Below, piece after piece: positions 6,270-11,860 of a stretch of DNA of 11,860 bases (positions are counted from its first letter, which is position 1; every line of letters starts with the position of its first letter). A program made the position numbers and the translations under genes. Under the pieces are notes generated by a model. It worked only from the letters and a program-made list of their open reading frames with translations. It was not told the origin of the DNA and made no database searches. The stretch covers positions 1 through 11,860 of the forward strand of contig JAAFHR010000056.1 of NCBI GenBank assembly GCA_013298455.1, given 5' to 3'. This DNA is from Betaproteobacteria bacterium (GTDB lineage Bacteria > Pseudomonadota > Gammaproteobacteria > Burkholderiales > Casimicrobiaceae).

Positions 6270-6623
6270 ATGGGCAAACTTTCAACGCACGTACTCGACA
6301 CAATGCACGGCGGCCCTGCGGCGGGCGTCGCCATTGAGCTCTATTCAATGCACGGAGCCACGCCGTCGCTCATTCTCAAAACCATCACCAACGCCGATGG
6401 CCGCACCGACGCGCCGCTACTCAAAGACGCCGAAGTCAAGCGCGGCAAATACCGTTTGGTGTTTCACGCGGGCGATTATTTCCGAGCCAGAGGCACAGCG
6501 CTTCCCGATCCATCATTCGTTGATGTCGTAACGATTGATTTCGGCATCGCTGAAGACGGCGGGAGCTATCACGTACCGCTCGTGTGCTCGCCGTGGACGT
6601 ATTCGACTTATCGCGGCAGTTGA
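6270..6623 (+). CDS. uraH: 5-hydroxyisourate hydrolase UraH (transthyretin-related)
   Basis: UraH hydrolyses 5-hydroxyisourate, the product of urate oxidation, to OHCU, the substrate of UraD. From the chosen ATG it is 117 residues, the usual size for bacterial transthyretin-like HIU hydrolases. Family marks are all present: the N-terminal MGKLSTHVLDTMHGGPAAG with the catalytic histidine of STHVLD, TNADGRTDAPL with the conserved arginine, RGKYRLVFHAGDYF, SYHVPLVCSPWTYSTY with the second histidine, and the C-terminal YRGS tetrapeptide that defines HIU hydrolases as opposed to transthyretin. No signal peptide is seen, so it is cytoplasmic. Alternative starts at 6264 (GTG) and 6267 (ATG) would overlap uraD by 4 bases or 1 base; in every case the two genes are translationally coupled. 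Confidence 0.95.
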   Translation: MGKLSTHVLDTMHGGPAAGVAIELYSMHGATPSLILKTITNADGRTDAPLLKDAEVKRGKYRLVFHAGDYFRARGTALPDPSFVDVVTIDFGIAEDGGSYHVPLVCSPWTYSTYRGS

Positions 6624-6632
6624 GCGGACGGT

Positions 6633-6719
6633 TGTAGGAGCGGCTTGCCGCGAATGTAGGCATCCTCTCCACGCTCGCCAAACCTATCCCGTAACCCTTC
6701 GCGGCAAGCCGCTCCTACA
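6633..6719. repeat. GTAG-type REP doublet (REPIN) between uraH and puuD
   Basis: Two 22-base arms (6633-6654 and 6698-6719) are perfect reverse complements with 43 bases between them. Each arm has the REP hallmark: a GTAG tetranucleotide followed by a small hairpin, GCGGC-TT-GCCGC. This matches the GTAGGAGCGGC REP class I recall from Pseudomonas and relatives. It starts 9 bases after the uraH stop and ends 11 bases before the puuD ATG, filling the gap almost entirely. Confidence 0.9.
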
Positions 6720-6730
6720 GATTCAAAGCA

Positions 6731-7909
6731 ATGGAATCCTACGTTTTTGAATGGCTCAACTTGCTCCTTCGATGGCTCCACGTCATCGTTGGCATCGCTT
6801 GGATTGGTGCTTCGTTTTACTTTGTCTGGCTCGACAATTCGCTCGTCAAACCGACTGATCCAGCGCTGAAAGACAAGGGCGTTGACGGTGAGCTCTGGGC
6901 GGTGCACGGCGGCGGTTTTTACAACCCGCAGAAGTACATGGTGGCGCCGAAAGCGCTGCCAGAGCATTTGCATTGGTTCTACTGGGAGAGCTACTGGACG
7001 TGGATGAGCGGCTTTGCGCTGTTTGTCACGCTGTATCTGTTTAACGCGCAAACGTTTTTGATCGACAAGAACGTGTTCGCGTGGGGCTCGTCAGCCAAGG
7101 CGATCATCGCATCGCTCGTGTATTTGGTGATGGGCTGGGTGGTGTACGACGCGATTTGTCGGCTCTTCGGGCAACGCAAAAACGGCGATTTAATCGTGGG
7201 CGTTTTGGTGCTGCTCTACGTGATTGCTGCGACGTATATCGCTTGTCATTTATTCGCGGGGCGAGCGGCGTTTTTACTCACCGGTGCAATGCTCGCGACT
7301 GCGATGAGTGCCAACGTATTGATGGTGATCATTCCGGGGCAAAAGAAAACGATTGCGGCGATGAAATCAGGGCAAACGCCTGACCCGCTGCATCCGATGC
7401 GAGCCAAACAGCGCAGCGTTCACAACACGTATTTCACATTGCCCGTGCTCTTCGCGATGCTCTCAAACCACTACAGTTTTGCTTACAGCGCGCCTTACAA
7501 CTGGTTGGTTCTGGTGCTCATCATGCTTGCTGGTGCGCTGATTCGACAGTTTTTTGTGCTGAAACACAAAGGGCGTTGGGAATACCAATATTGGATCGCT
7601 GCGGCAGCGATTTTGCTGGGGGTTGCTGTGTGGCTAGCGCCCGCATCGAACAAGCCATCCGGTGCGGTGGCTGTGCCGCAAATCGCGGAAATTCAGAGCA
7701 TCGTTGAAGCGCGCTGCGCGATGTGTCACAACGCCAATATGCAGATGAAAAACGTGGCACTGCACACGCCAGAATTGCTACAGAAACACGCGCAGCAGAT
7801 CTATCAACAGGTCGTTGTCACACGAGCTATGCCAATGAACAATATGACGCAGATCACCGAGGAAGAGCGTTCGAAGATTGGGGCTTGGGTGAAGGCGGGG
7901 GCCAAGTAG
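6731..7909 (+). CDS. puuD: Membrane-bound urate hydroxylase PuuD with cytochrome c domain
   Basis: PuuD oxidises urate to 5-hydroxyisourate and passes electrons to its own C-terminal cytochrome c domain, unlike the soluble cofactor-free uricase. The 392-residue protein has the family architecture. About eight membrane helices span residues 8-303, beginning WLNLLLRWLHVIVGIAWIGASF and including ALFVTLYLF, IIASLVYLVMGW, IVGVLVLLYVIAA, LVLVLIMLAGALI and AAAILLGVAVWL. The conserved NPQKYMVAPKALPEHLHWFYWE block is at 65-86. A linker leads to a heme c domain with CAMCH at 329-333 and candidate axial methionines in AMPMNNM (366-372). Start at the ATG 6731 fits the family N-terminus; no ribosome binding site is evident because the REP doublet ends 11 bases upstream. 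It follows uraH on the same strand, so the plus-strand genes encode the whole urate-to-allantoin route. It converges on folD. Confidence 0.95.
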   Translation: MESYVFEWLNLLLRWLHVIVGIAWIGASFYFVWLDNSLVKPTDPALKDKGVDGELWAVHGGGFYNPQKYMVAPKALPEHLHWFYWESYWTWMSGFALFVTLYLFNAQTFLIDKNVFAWGSSAKAIIASLVYLVMGWVVYDAICRLFGQRKNGDLIVGVLVLLYVIAATYIACHLFAGRAAFLLTGAMLATAMSANVLMVIIPGQKKTIAAMKSGQTPDPLHPMRAKQRSVHNTYFTLPVLFAMLSNHYSFAYSAPYNWLVLVLIMLAGALIRQFFVLKHKGRWEYQYWIAAAAILLGVAVWLAPASNKPSGAVAVPQIAEIQSIVEARCAMCHNANMQMKNVALHTPELLQKHAQQIYQQVVVTRAMPMNNMTQITEEERSKIGAWVKAGAK

Positions 7910-7988
7910 CTTTTGCCGTTACGTAATAGAAGCCAATCACGACCAACCCAATTCGCACCATAGCTCATATTGGGGCACTTTTCGGGTC

Positions 7989-8091
7989 GTTGTCATGTTG
8001 AGCGGAGTGAAACATCTGTGTGGGTACTTTCCTGTTGGCCCGGACGATCTCTGTATGCCTACTGATCCTTCGCTCTGCTCAGGATGACAAC
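7989..8091. repeat. Inverted repeat pair, TTGTCAT...ATGACAA family
   Basis: Arms of 28 bases at 7989-8016 and 8064-8091 match as reverse complements at 22 of 28 positions. They are variants of GTTGTCATCCTGAGC, an interspersed repeat I recall from many bacterial genomes. The pair lies between the convergent ends of puuD and folD, ending 13 bases before the folD stop, where it could act as a two-way transcription block. No T-run is seen. Confidence 0.75.
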
Positions 8092-8104
8092 ACTCATTCC
8101 TGAC

Positions 8105-8992
8105 TCATGTTGAAAATTGAGGTGACGATTTCGAGCGCGTCGCACGCGCCGCAACTAAAGTGTTCTGAAGCAACATCGTAATCGTCATCGGTCCCACACC
8201 ACCGGGCACTGGCGTGATGTAGCTCGCCACCGCTGCTACGCCGTCGTAATCCACATCGCCGACGAGCTTGCCGCCCTCGGCTTCTGGCAAACGATTGATT
8301 CCAACATCGAGCACCACCGCACCGGGCTTGACCATGTCGGCGGTCACAAAGCGCGGCCGACCGACGGCGGCGACGAGCACATCGGCTTGCCGCGTGATCG
8401 CGCCCAAATCTTTAGTGCCAGAGTGACAAATCGTTACCGTCGCGTTGGCGTGCAGCAGCAACATCGCCATCGGTTTACCCACCAAATTACTGCGCCCGAT
8501 CACGACTGCGTGTTTGCCGCGCAAATCCTTCATGCCAATATCGGCAAGCATTTCCATGCAGCCCGACGGCGTACAAGAGACAAATTTCGGCTCGCCAATC
8601 ATCAACGCACCGGCGCTGTCGGGATGCAAACCGTCCACGTCTTTGTCGGGCGAAATCGTTGCGATCACGGTTTCTTCGCTGATGTGTTTGGGCACGGGAA
8701 ACTGCACCAAGATGCCGTGAATCGTTGCGTCGTTATTGAGCGATTTAACGAGCGCGAGCAGATCCGCTTCGCTCGTTTCAGCGGGCAATTTGTGCATGAC
8801 GCTGTGCATGCCAACCTTAGCGCAAGCCGCGACCTTATTGCGAACGTAAACCTGCGATGCGGGATCTTCGCCAACGAGCACGACAGCAAGGCCGGGCGTA
8901 ATGCCCTGCGCTTTCAATGCTGCAACTTCGGTGGCGATACGCTCACGAACTTTGGTGGAGAGGACGTTACCGTCGATGCGGATGGCGGTCAT
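8105..8992 (-). CDS. folD: Bifunctional methylene-THF dehydrogenase / methenyl-THF cyclohydrolase FolD
   Basis: FolD interconverts 5,10-methylene-THF, 5,10-methenyl-THF and 10-formyl-THF, supplying formyl groups for purine synthesis and initiator tRNA. The 295 residues cover the whole family length. Seen in order: VVLVGEDPASQVYVRNK (37-53) with the active-site Tyr49 and Lys53; GILVQFPVP (93-101); DVDGLHP (118-124); PSGCMEML (142-149); the NADP-binding VIGRSNLVGKPMAMLL (164-179); CHSGT (189-193); VLDVGINR (227-234); and the C-terminal signature PVPGGVGPMT (261-270). The last 15 or so residues (ARATRSKSSPQFST) are a poorly conserved tail. The start is supported by AAGGA five bases before the ATG. 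It is on the same strand as the 5-formyl-THF cyclo-ligase but separated by 236 bases that contain a large inverted repeat. Confidence 0.96.
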   Translation of the reverse strand: MTAIRIDGNVLSTKVRERIATEVAALKAQGITPGLAVVLVGEDPASQVYVRNKVAACAKVGMHSVMHKLPAETSEADLLALVKSLNNDATIHGILVQFPVPKHISEETVIATISPDKDVDGLHPDSAGALMIGEPKFVSCTPSGCMEMLADIGMKDLRGKHAVVIGRSNLVGKPMAMLLLHANATVTICHSGTKDLGAITRQADVLVAAVGRPRFVTADMVKPGAVVLDVGINRLPEAEGGKLVGDVDYDGVAAVASYITPVPGGVGPMTITMLLQNTLVAARATRSKSSPQFST

Positions 8993-8997
8993 GGGAT

Positions 8998-9002
8998 TCC
9001 TT
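8998..9002 (-). promoter_or_regulatory. Ribosome binding site of folD
   Basis: AAGGA lies 5 bases before the folD ATG (8992). Only 5 bases (9003-9007) separate it from the left arm of the inverted repeat at 9008-9216, so a hairpin in the transcript would end right beside the ribosome binding site. Confidence 0.6.
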
Positions 9003-9007
9003 TTTTC

Positions 9008-9216
9008 TTTGACGCAGATTACGCTGACTTCGCGGATTGCCGCAGATTATTTGATTCAACTACCGAAAGCTTCTTGCGGCGGGCCACCACGCAGCACTTG
9101 CCCCAAAAAGGGCGGTCGGCTCTCGCTAACAAGCCAAGCCGGCTGCCCACACACGTTTGACTGAACGCAGAGGCTAATCTGCGTCAATCCGCGAAATCAG
9201 CGTAATCTGCGTCAAA
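9008..9216. repeat. Large inverted repeat pair, CGCnGATT family, in the folD leader
   Basis: Arms of 42 bases at 9008-9049 and 9175-9216 are reverse complements at 40 of 42 positions and enclose 125 bases. Each arm contains four staggered CGCnGATT-like units at about 10-base spacing. The enclosed segment (9050-9174) has no gene I can support. The pair fills nearly all of the gap between the 5-formyl-THF cyclo-ligase and folD. The solitary arm at 5525-5566 is a third copy. Confidence 0.9.
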
Positions 9217-9228
9217 AAATCGCCGTGC

Positions 9229-10029
9229 TTAAGTTGATTCTGTCGGCTCGGGTTTGGCCTCCGCATCGGCAGCTGAGGGCGCTGGCGAATCGACCGCGAC
9301 CGCCCCAATCAAAACCGGAGGAGGTGGTGGATCGGGCACGTACGGATACACCGTCGCTTCGGTAACAACCCAATGCACTTTCGCATCATGTGGCTCATGC
9401 GGCAGTTCATCAGAAATTTGCGTTTCGAAGCACACGCCGATGCGGGCACAGTTGTCGGCAATTTTCGCGGACAAACGGTCGTAGTAACCACCGCCTTGCC
9501 CGAGGCGGGACAAGCCTTTGGTGAATGAAAGCCCCGGGTAAATCACACAATCAAGCGTGATCGGTTCGATGGGCGCAGAACGAGTGACATCGGGCGCGCG
9601 AATGCCGTGTTTGTGCGGAATCAGCGCGTCTAGATGTTTGATTCGCCACAGCGTCATCAAGCCCGGCACGGTCGTCATCTTTGGATACGCCACGGCTTTG
9701 CCGCGCTTCATCAGCTCTTTCGCAAGCTCATCGGTGGCGACTTCGCTGCCGTAGTTTGCGTAGAGCAGCACCGTCTTTGCGCGATGCACGTCGGGGTGCT
9801 GAAGCAATCGCTCGATGATGCGACGAACGCCCGCGTTTCGCTCTTTCTCGGAGAGCGCATCACGCTTCTCGCGCATCGTTGCCCGGAGCGCAGGCTTCAC
9901 TGGTGAAATTGGTTGCGCGGCATCGACGATATCGTTTTGCAGCGGCGGCACTTCACCCATTTCAACGGGCATCACTTCGGGCTCGGGCTCTAGCACGGGG
10001 GCCAACCTATAATCGTTTTCCTGTTCCAT
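9229..10029 (-). CDS. fau: 5-formyltetrahydrofolate cyclo-ligase with extended tails
   Basis: This enzyme uses ATP to convert 5-formyl-THF to 5,10-methenyl-THF, returning a storage folate to the pool that FolD acts on. The family core is clear: KPALRATMREKRDALS (45-60, basic nucleotide-binding start), LYANYGSEVATDEL (89-102), VAYPKM (113-118), CVIYPGLSFTKGLSRLG (161-177) and the signature GQGGGYYDRLSAK (177-189), then VHWVVTE (218-224). Typical members are about 190-200 residues. This one is 266 because of an acidic, proline-rich N-terminal extension (1-44) and a proline-rich C-terminal tail with five consecutive prolines (234-238). Later starts at Met20, Met24 or Met52 are possible; a -10 box for the divergent pepP lies within the first codons of the long form. 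Its start is 16 bases from that of pepP. E. coli also keeps fau near pepP-ubiH, on the opposite strand. Confidence 0.92.
   Translation of the reverse strand: MEQENDYRLAPVLEPEPEVMPVEMGEVPPLQNDIVDAAQPISPVKPALRATMREKRDALSEKERNAGVRRIIERLLQHPDVHRAKTVLLYANYGSEVATDELAKELMKRGKAVAYPKMTTVPGLMTLWRIKHLDALIPHKHGIRAPDVTRSAPIEPITLDCVIYPGLSFTKGLSRLGQGGGYYDRLSAKIADNCARIGVCFETQISDELPHEPHDAKVHWVVTEATVYPYVPDPPPPPVLIGAVAVDSPAPSAADAEAKPEPTEST
10008..10013 (+). promoter_or_regulatory. Perfect -10 box (TATAAT) for pepP
   Basis: TATAAT lies 32 bases before the pepP ATG, which would give a leader of about 25 bases. The matching -35 position (9985-9990, GGGCTC) is poor, so it would need an activator or have low activity. 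It lies inside the first codons of the divergent cyclo-ligase if that gene starts at 10029. Confidence 0.4.
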
Positions 10030-10045
10030 CTCGCTATTTTCGCCT

Positions 10046-11356
10046 ATGAACGCGCTGGTTGAAGTCTCCCCCTACGTGAATCGCCGCGAACGACTGTTTG
10101 CAGCCATTGGCGACCATATTGCGATTTTGCCAACTGCCGCCGAAGTGTCACGAAATCGTGACACGGATTACCTGTATCGGCACGACAGTTACTTCTACTA
10201 CCTCACCGGATTCAAAGAACCAGAAGCGGTCTTGGTGATGCTCGGTGGCAGCGAGAAAAAAGCGATTTTGTTTTGTCGCGAAAAAAATCTAGAGCGCGAG
10301 ATTTGGGATGGCTATCGCTACGGCCCCGATTCCGCTCGCGAGATTTTTCAGTTCGATGAAGCCCATCCGATTGAGAAATTCAAAGAGATGTTGCCCGCCC
10401 TGATGAGCAATCGAGATGCCGTGTACAGCCCAGTGGGGATGAGCGCTGAGTGGGACGCAACCATTGCCGACGGTATTCGCTCCGTCAGGAATTTAGCGCG
10501 CACTGGCGTGGGTGCCCCCTCGTCTGTGGTGGATGTTCACTCGGTGATTGACGACATGCGGCTCATTAAAGATGCGCATGAACTCGCCATCATGCGGCGC
10601 GCGGCAGAGATTTCGTCAATCGCTCACGCGCGTGCGATGCGAACGGCACGTCCGGGGCAATTCGAATACGAAGTTGAAGCCGAATTGATGCACGAATTCA
10701 TCAAGAACGGCTCACGGGCGCCAGCTTACAGCCACATCGTCGCGAGTGGCCCCAACGCCTGCGTTTTGCACTACAACGAATCAAATCGCCAAATGAAGGA
10801 CGGCGATTTACTTTTGATTGATGCGGGCTGTGAATACGAGGGCTACGCGAGCGACATCACACGTACCTTTCCGGTGAATGGCAAATTCACTGGCGCTCAG
10901 AAAGATGTGTACGAGGCCGTTTTGAAGGCGCAATACGCTTGCATGGACGTATTGAAACCCGGCGTGCCGTTTCACAAATATCATGACGTCGCCAAGGAAT
11001 CGCTCGCTCAATCGATGCTCGATCTGGGCTTGCTCAAAGGCTCGCTGGCGCAGGTGCTCGAAGAAAAAACGTACATGAAGTTTTACATGCACCGCGCCGG
11101 TCATTGGATCGGTATGGATGTGCATGATGCGGGCGCGTACCGCATCAAAGGCGAATCGCAAACGCTTCGCGCCGGGATGGTCGTGACCAACGAGCCCGGG
11201 CTCTACATTCGCCCCGATGCAGATGTGCCAGAGCACTTCTGGAACATCGGCGTGCGCATCGAAGATGATGTGCTCATCACCGCCACGGGCAATGACAACT
11301 TGACGATCAAAACGCCAAAAACAGTGGCCGAGGTTGAGGCGGCTTGCGCTCGTTAA
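10046..11356 (+). CDS. pepP: Xaa-Pro aminopeptidase PepP (M24B)
   Basis: PepP removes the N-terminal residue when proline is second. The 436-residue protein has the two-domain layout: an N-terminal aminopeptidase P domain (VNRRERLF, SRNRDTDYLYRHDSYFYYLTGFKEPEA at 35-61) and a C-terminal pita-bread metallopeptidase domain. All five dinuclear metal ligands are visible and align in number with E. coli PepP: Asp259 (LLLIDAG), Asp270 (YASDITRTF), His353 (RAGHWIGMDVHD), Glu383 (VVTNEPGLYI) and Glu406 (GVRIEDDVLIT). Catalytic histidines His242 (LHYNESN) and His360 are also present. The ATG at 10046 precedes the conserved RRERL start; no ribosome binding site is obvious. It is divergent from the cyclo-ligase and upstream of a ubiH-like gene on the same strand, as in many gamma- and betaproteobacteria. 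No signal peptide is seen, so it acts in the cytoplasm. Confidence 0.96.
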   Translation: MNALVEVSPYVNRRERLFAAIGDHIAILPTAAEVSRNRDTDYLYRHDSYFYYLTGFKEPEAVLVMLGGSEKKAILFCREKNLEREIWDGYRYGPDSAREIFQFDEAHPIEKFKEMLPALMSNRDAVYSPVGMSAEWDATIADGIRSVRNLARTGVGAPSSVVDVHSVIDDMRLIKDAHELAIMRRAAEISSIAHARAMRTARPGQFEYEVEAELMHEFIKNGSRAPAYSHIVASGPNACVLHYNESNRQMKDGDLLLIDAGCEYEGYASDITRTFPVNGKFTGAQKDVYEAVLKAQYACMDVLKPGVPFHKYHDVAKESLAQSMLDLGLLKGSLAQVLEEKTYMKFYMHRAGHWIGMDVHDAGAYRIKGESQTLRAGMVVTNEPGLYIRPDADVPEHFWNIGVRIEDDVLITATGNDNLTIKTPKTVAEVEAACAR

Positions 11357-11363
11357 CGCTAGG

Positions 11364-11385
11364 TGTAGGAGTGGTTCCACCGCGA
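11364..11385 (+). repeat. Single GTAG-type REP, variant of the uraH-puuD repeat
   Basis: TGTAGGAGTGGTTCCACCGCGA has the same plan as the arms at 6633-6719: GTAG, GA, then a small hairpin (GTGG-TT-CCAC instead of GCGGC-TT-GCCGC) and a CGCGA tail. The C-G pair of one becomes T-A in the other, so base pairing is kept. It stands alone, 7 bases after the pepP stop. Confidence 0.65.
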
Positions 11386-11410
11386 TCAGCCTCCGTTGAC
11401 GCTGCAAATC

Positions 11411-11460
11411 GAGGCGCGCTGCTCGGCGCCGATTAAATCTGCGCCTCCTTAAGACTTTTT
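11411..11460 (+). terminator. Possible terminator after pepP
   Basis: GAGGCGC (11411-11417) can pair with GCGCCTC (11441-11447), and five Ts follow at 11456-11460. The loop is long and 8 bases separate the stem from the T-run, so this is a weak candidate. If it works it would separate pepP from the ubiH-like gene. Confidence 0.25.
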
Positions 11461-11461
11461 A

Positions 11462-11538
11462 GCCACCGATTTCACCGATTGCACAGATGAACGCCAACGC
11501 TCCCATGAAAAATCTGTGCAATCCGTGAAATCTTTGGC
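11462..11538. repeat. Inverted repeat pair, CACnGATT family
   Basis: Arms of 27 bases at 11462-11488 and 11512-11538 are reverse complements at 24 of 27 positions; the inner 21 bases match at 20. The arm is made of steps of about 10 bases, CACCGATTT, CACCGATTG, CACAGAT, the same plan as the CGCnGATT family. It ends 17 bases before the ubiH-like ATG. Confidence 0.8.
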
Positions 11539-11555
11539 AAAAAGCTACTGACCCC

Positions 11556-11860
11556 ATGAAAACAATCATCATTGGTGGCGGTCCGGTGGGGCTTGCGGCT
11601 GCGCTCGCACTCAACAAACGTGGCGTGGCTGATGACATTTCGATCATCGAGGCCACACCACGCGGCGCCGAAAAATTCTCTGATCGCAACATCGCGTTAT
11701 CCGCCGCTTCGTGGCGATTTTTGTCGCGCATTGGCGTGAACGTGTCAGCGGAGCAACGCGCTTCGATTGAAACGGTTGAAATCACACAGCGCGGTGCGTT
11801 TGGGCTATTGAGCCTTGATAGCCGTGACATCGGCGCGAGCGAGCTCGGTGCGGCAACGCC
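11556..11860 (+). CDS. ubiH: UbiH/COQ6-family FAD-dependent hydroxylase (5' part)
   Basis: The frame opens at ATG 11556 and runs off the window after 101 codons. It starts with the FAD-binding Rossmann motif IIIGGGPVGLAAALAL (4-19), then an acidic residue at the end of the second strand (SIIEATP), and SDRNIALSAASWRFLSRIGV (about 41-60), which is the RxxALxxxSxxxLxxIG pattern of the UbiH/UbiF/VisC hydroxylases. The following VEITQRGAFGLLSLDSRDIGASELG fits UbiH well. These enzymes hydroxylate the aromatic ring of ubiquinone precursors. The position directly after pepP on the same strand is the classical place of ubiH, which favours UbiH over related hydroxylases. There is no ribosome binding site close to the ATG; an inverted repeat lies just upstream. 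The C-terminal two thirds, which would settle substrate type, is outside the window. Confidence 0.85.
   Translation, partial: MKTIIIGGGPVGLAAALALNKRGVADDISIIEATPRGAEKFSDRNIALSAASWRFLSRIGVNVSAEQRASIETVEITQRGAFGLLSLDSRDIGASELGAAT

Noticed and set aside
7947..7974. Weak dyad CCCAAT...ATTGGG after puuD as a terminator
   Set aside because: Only six base pairs, AT-rich, with a long loop and no immediate T-run.
8387..9160. 257-codon open frame on the plus strand over folD
   Set aside because: It is a shadow of the strongly conserved folD frame extended into the inverted repeat.
9050..9174. Possible small RNA or gene inside the inverted repeat
   Set aside because: No promoter, start with ribosome binding site or stable specific fold could be supported beyond the repeat arms.
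10808..11407. 199-codon open frame on the minus strand over pepP
   Set aside because: Antisense to the catalytic part of pepP, with no recognisable domain.
11459..11830. 123-codon open frame on the minus strand near the right edge
   Set aside because: It is antisense to the ubiH-like gene, which shows the FAD motif on the plus strand.

Overview
The window looks like chromosomal DNA of a moderately GC-rich proteobacterium, most likely a betaproteobacterium. The indications are a tripartite tricarboxylate transporter (TTT) substrate-binding protein of the Bug type, a urate pathway using membrane-bound PuuD, and a pepP-ubiH pair divergent from a folate cyclo-ligase gene, an order related to the enterobacterial fau / pepP-ubiH region. 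The assignment is inference from gene content; there is no rRNA or other phylogenetic marker here.

Layout. (1) 1-465: the last 46 codons of a membrane protein (+), then a gene-free stretch with several inverted repeats. (2) 466-1297: a Bug/TctC-type periplasmic binding protein (-) that has lost its signal peptide and first strand/helix, probably a pseudogene. (3) 1347-1818: three tandem copies of a 124-bp dimeric palindrome at an exact 174-bp period; a fourth copy lies at 3109-3232. (4) 1826-5488 (-): puuE (allantoinase), an allantoate amidohydrolase-type M20 gene overlapping it by ATGA, and a second M20 hydrolase. (5) 5746-7909 (+): uraD, uraH and puuD. (6) 8105-10029 (-): 5-formyl-THF cyclo-ligase followed by folD. 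(7) 10046-11860 (+): pepP, then the start of a ubiH-like FAD monooxygenase cut by the window edge.

How the genes work together. Regions 4 and 5 form a divergent urate catabolic cluster around a 257-bp control region. PuuD oxidises urate to 5-hydroxyisourate, UraH hydrolyses it to OHCU, UraD decarboxylates that to S-allantoin, PuuE opens the ring to allantoate, and the amidohydrolase starts allantoate breakdown. The other M20 enzyme and the broken binding protein lie downstream on the puuE strand and have no assigned step. No xanthine dehydrogenase, ureidoglycolate enzyme or regulator is present. FolD and the cyclo-ligase both act on one-carbon folates; PepP is a proline aminopeptidase and UbiH acts in ubiquinone synthesis.

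The most unusual aspect is intergenic. At least five families of short palindromic or inverted repeats occupy nearly every gap: the 124-bp element; a GTAG-type REP pair; a pair built on the CGCnGATT motif and a related CACnGATT pair; a TTGTCAT...ATGACAA pair; and a CGTTCG...CGAACG pair. Several abut stop codons or ribosome binding sites. No transposase that could move them is in the window.
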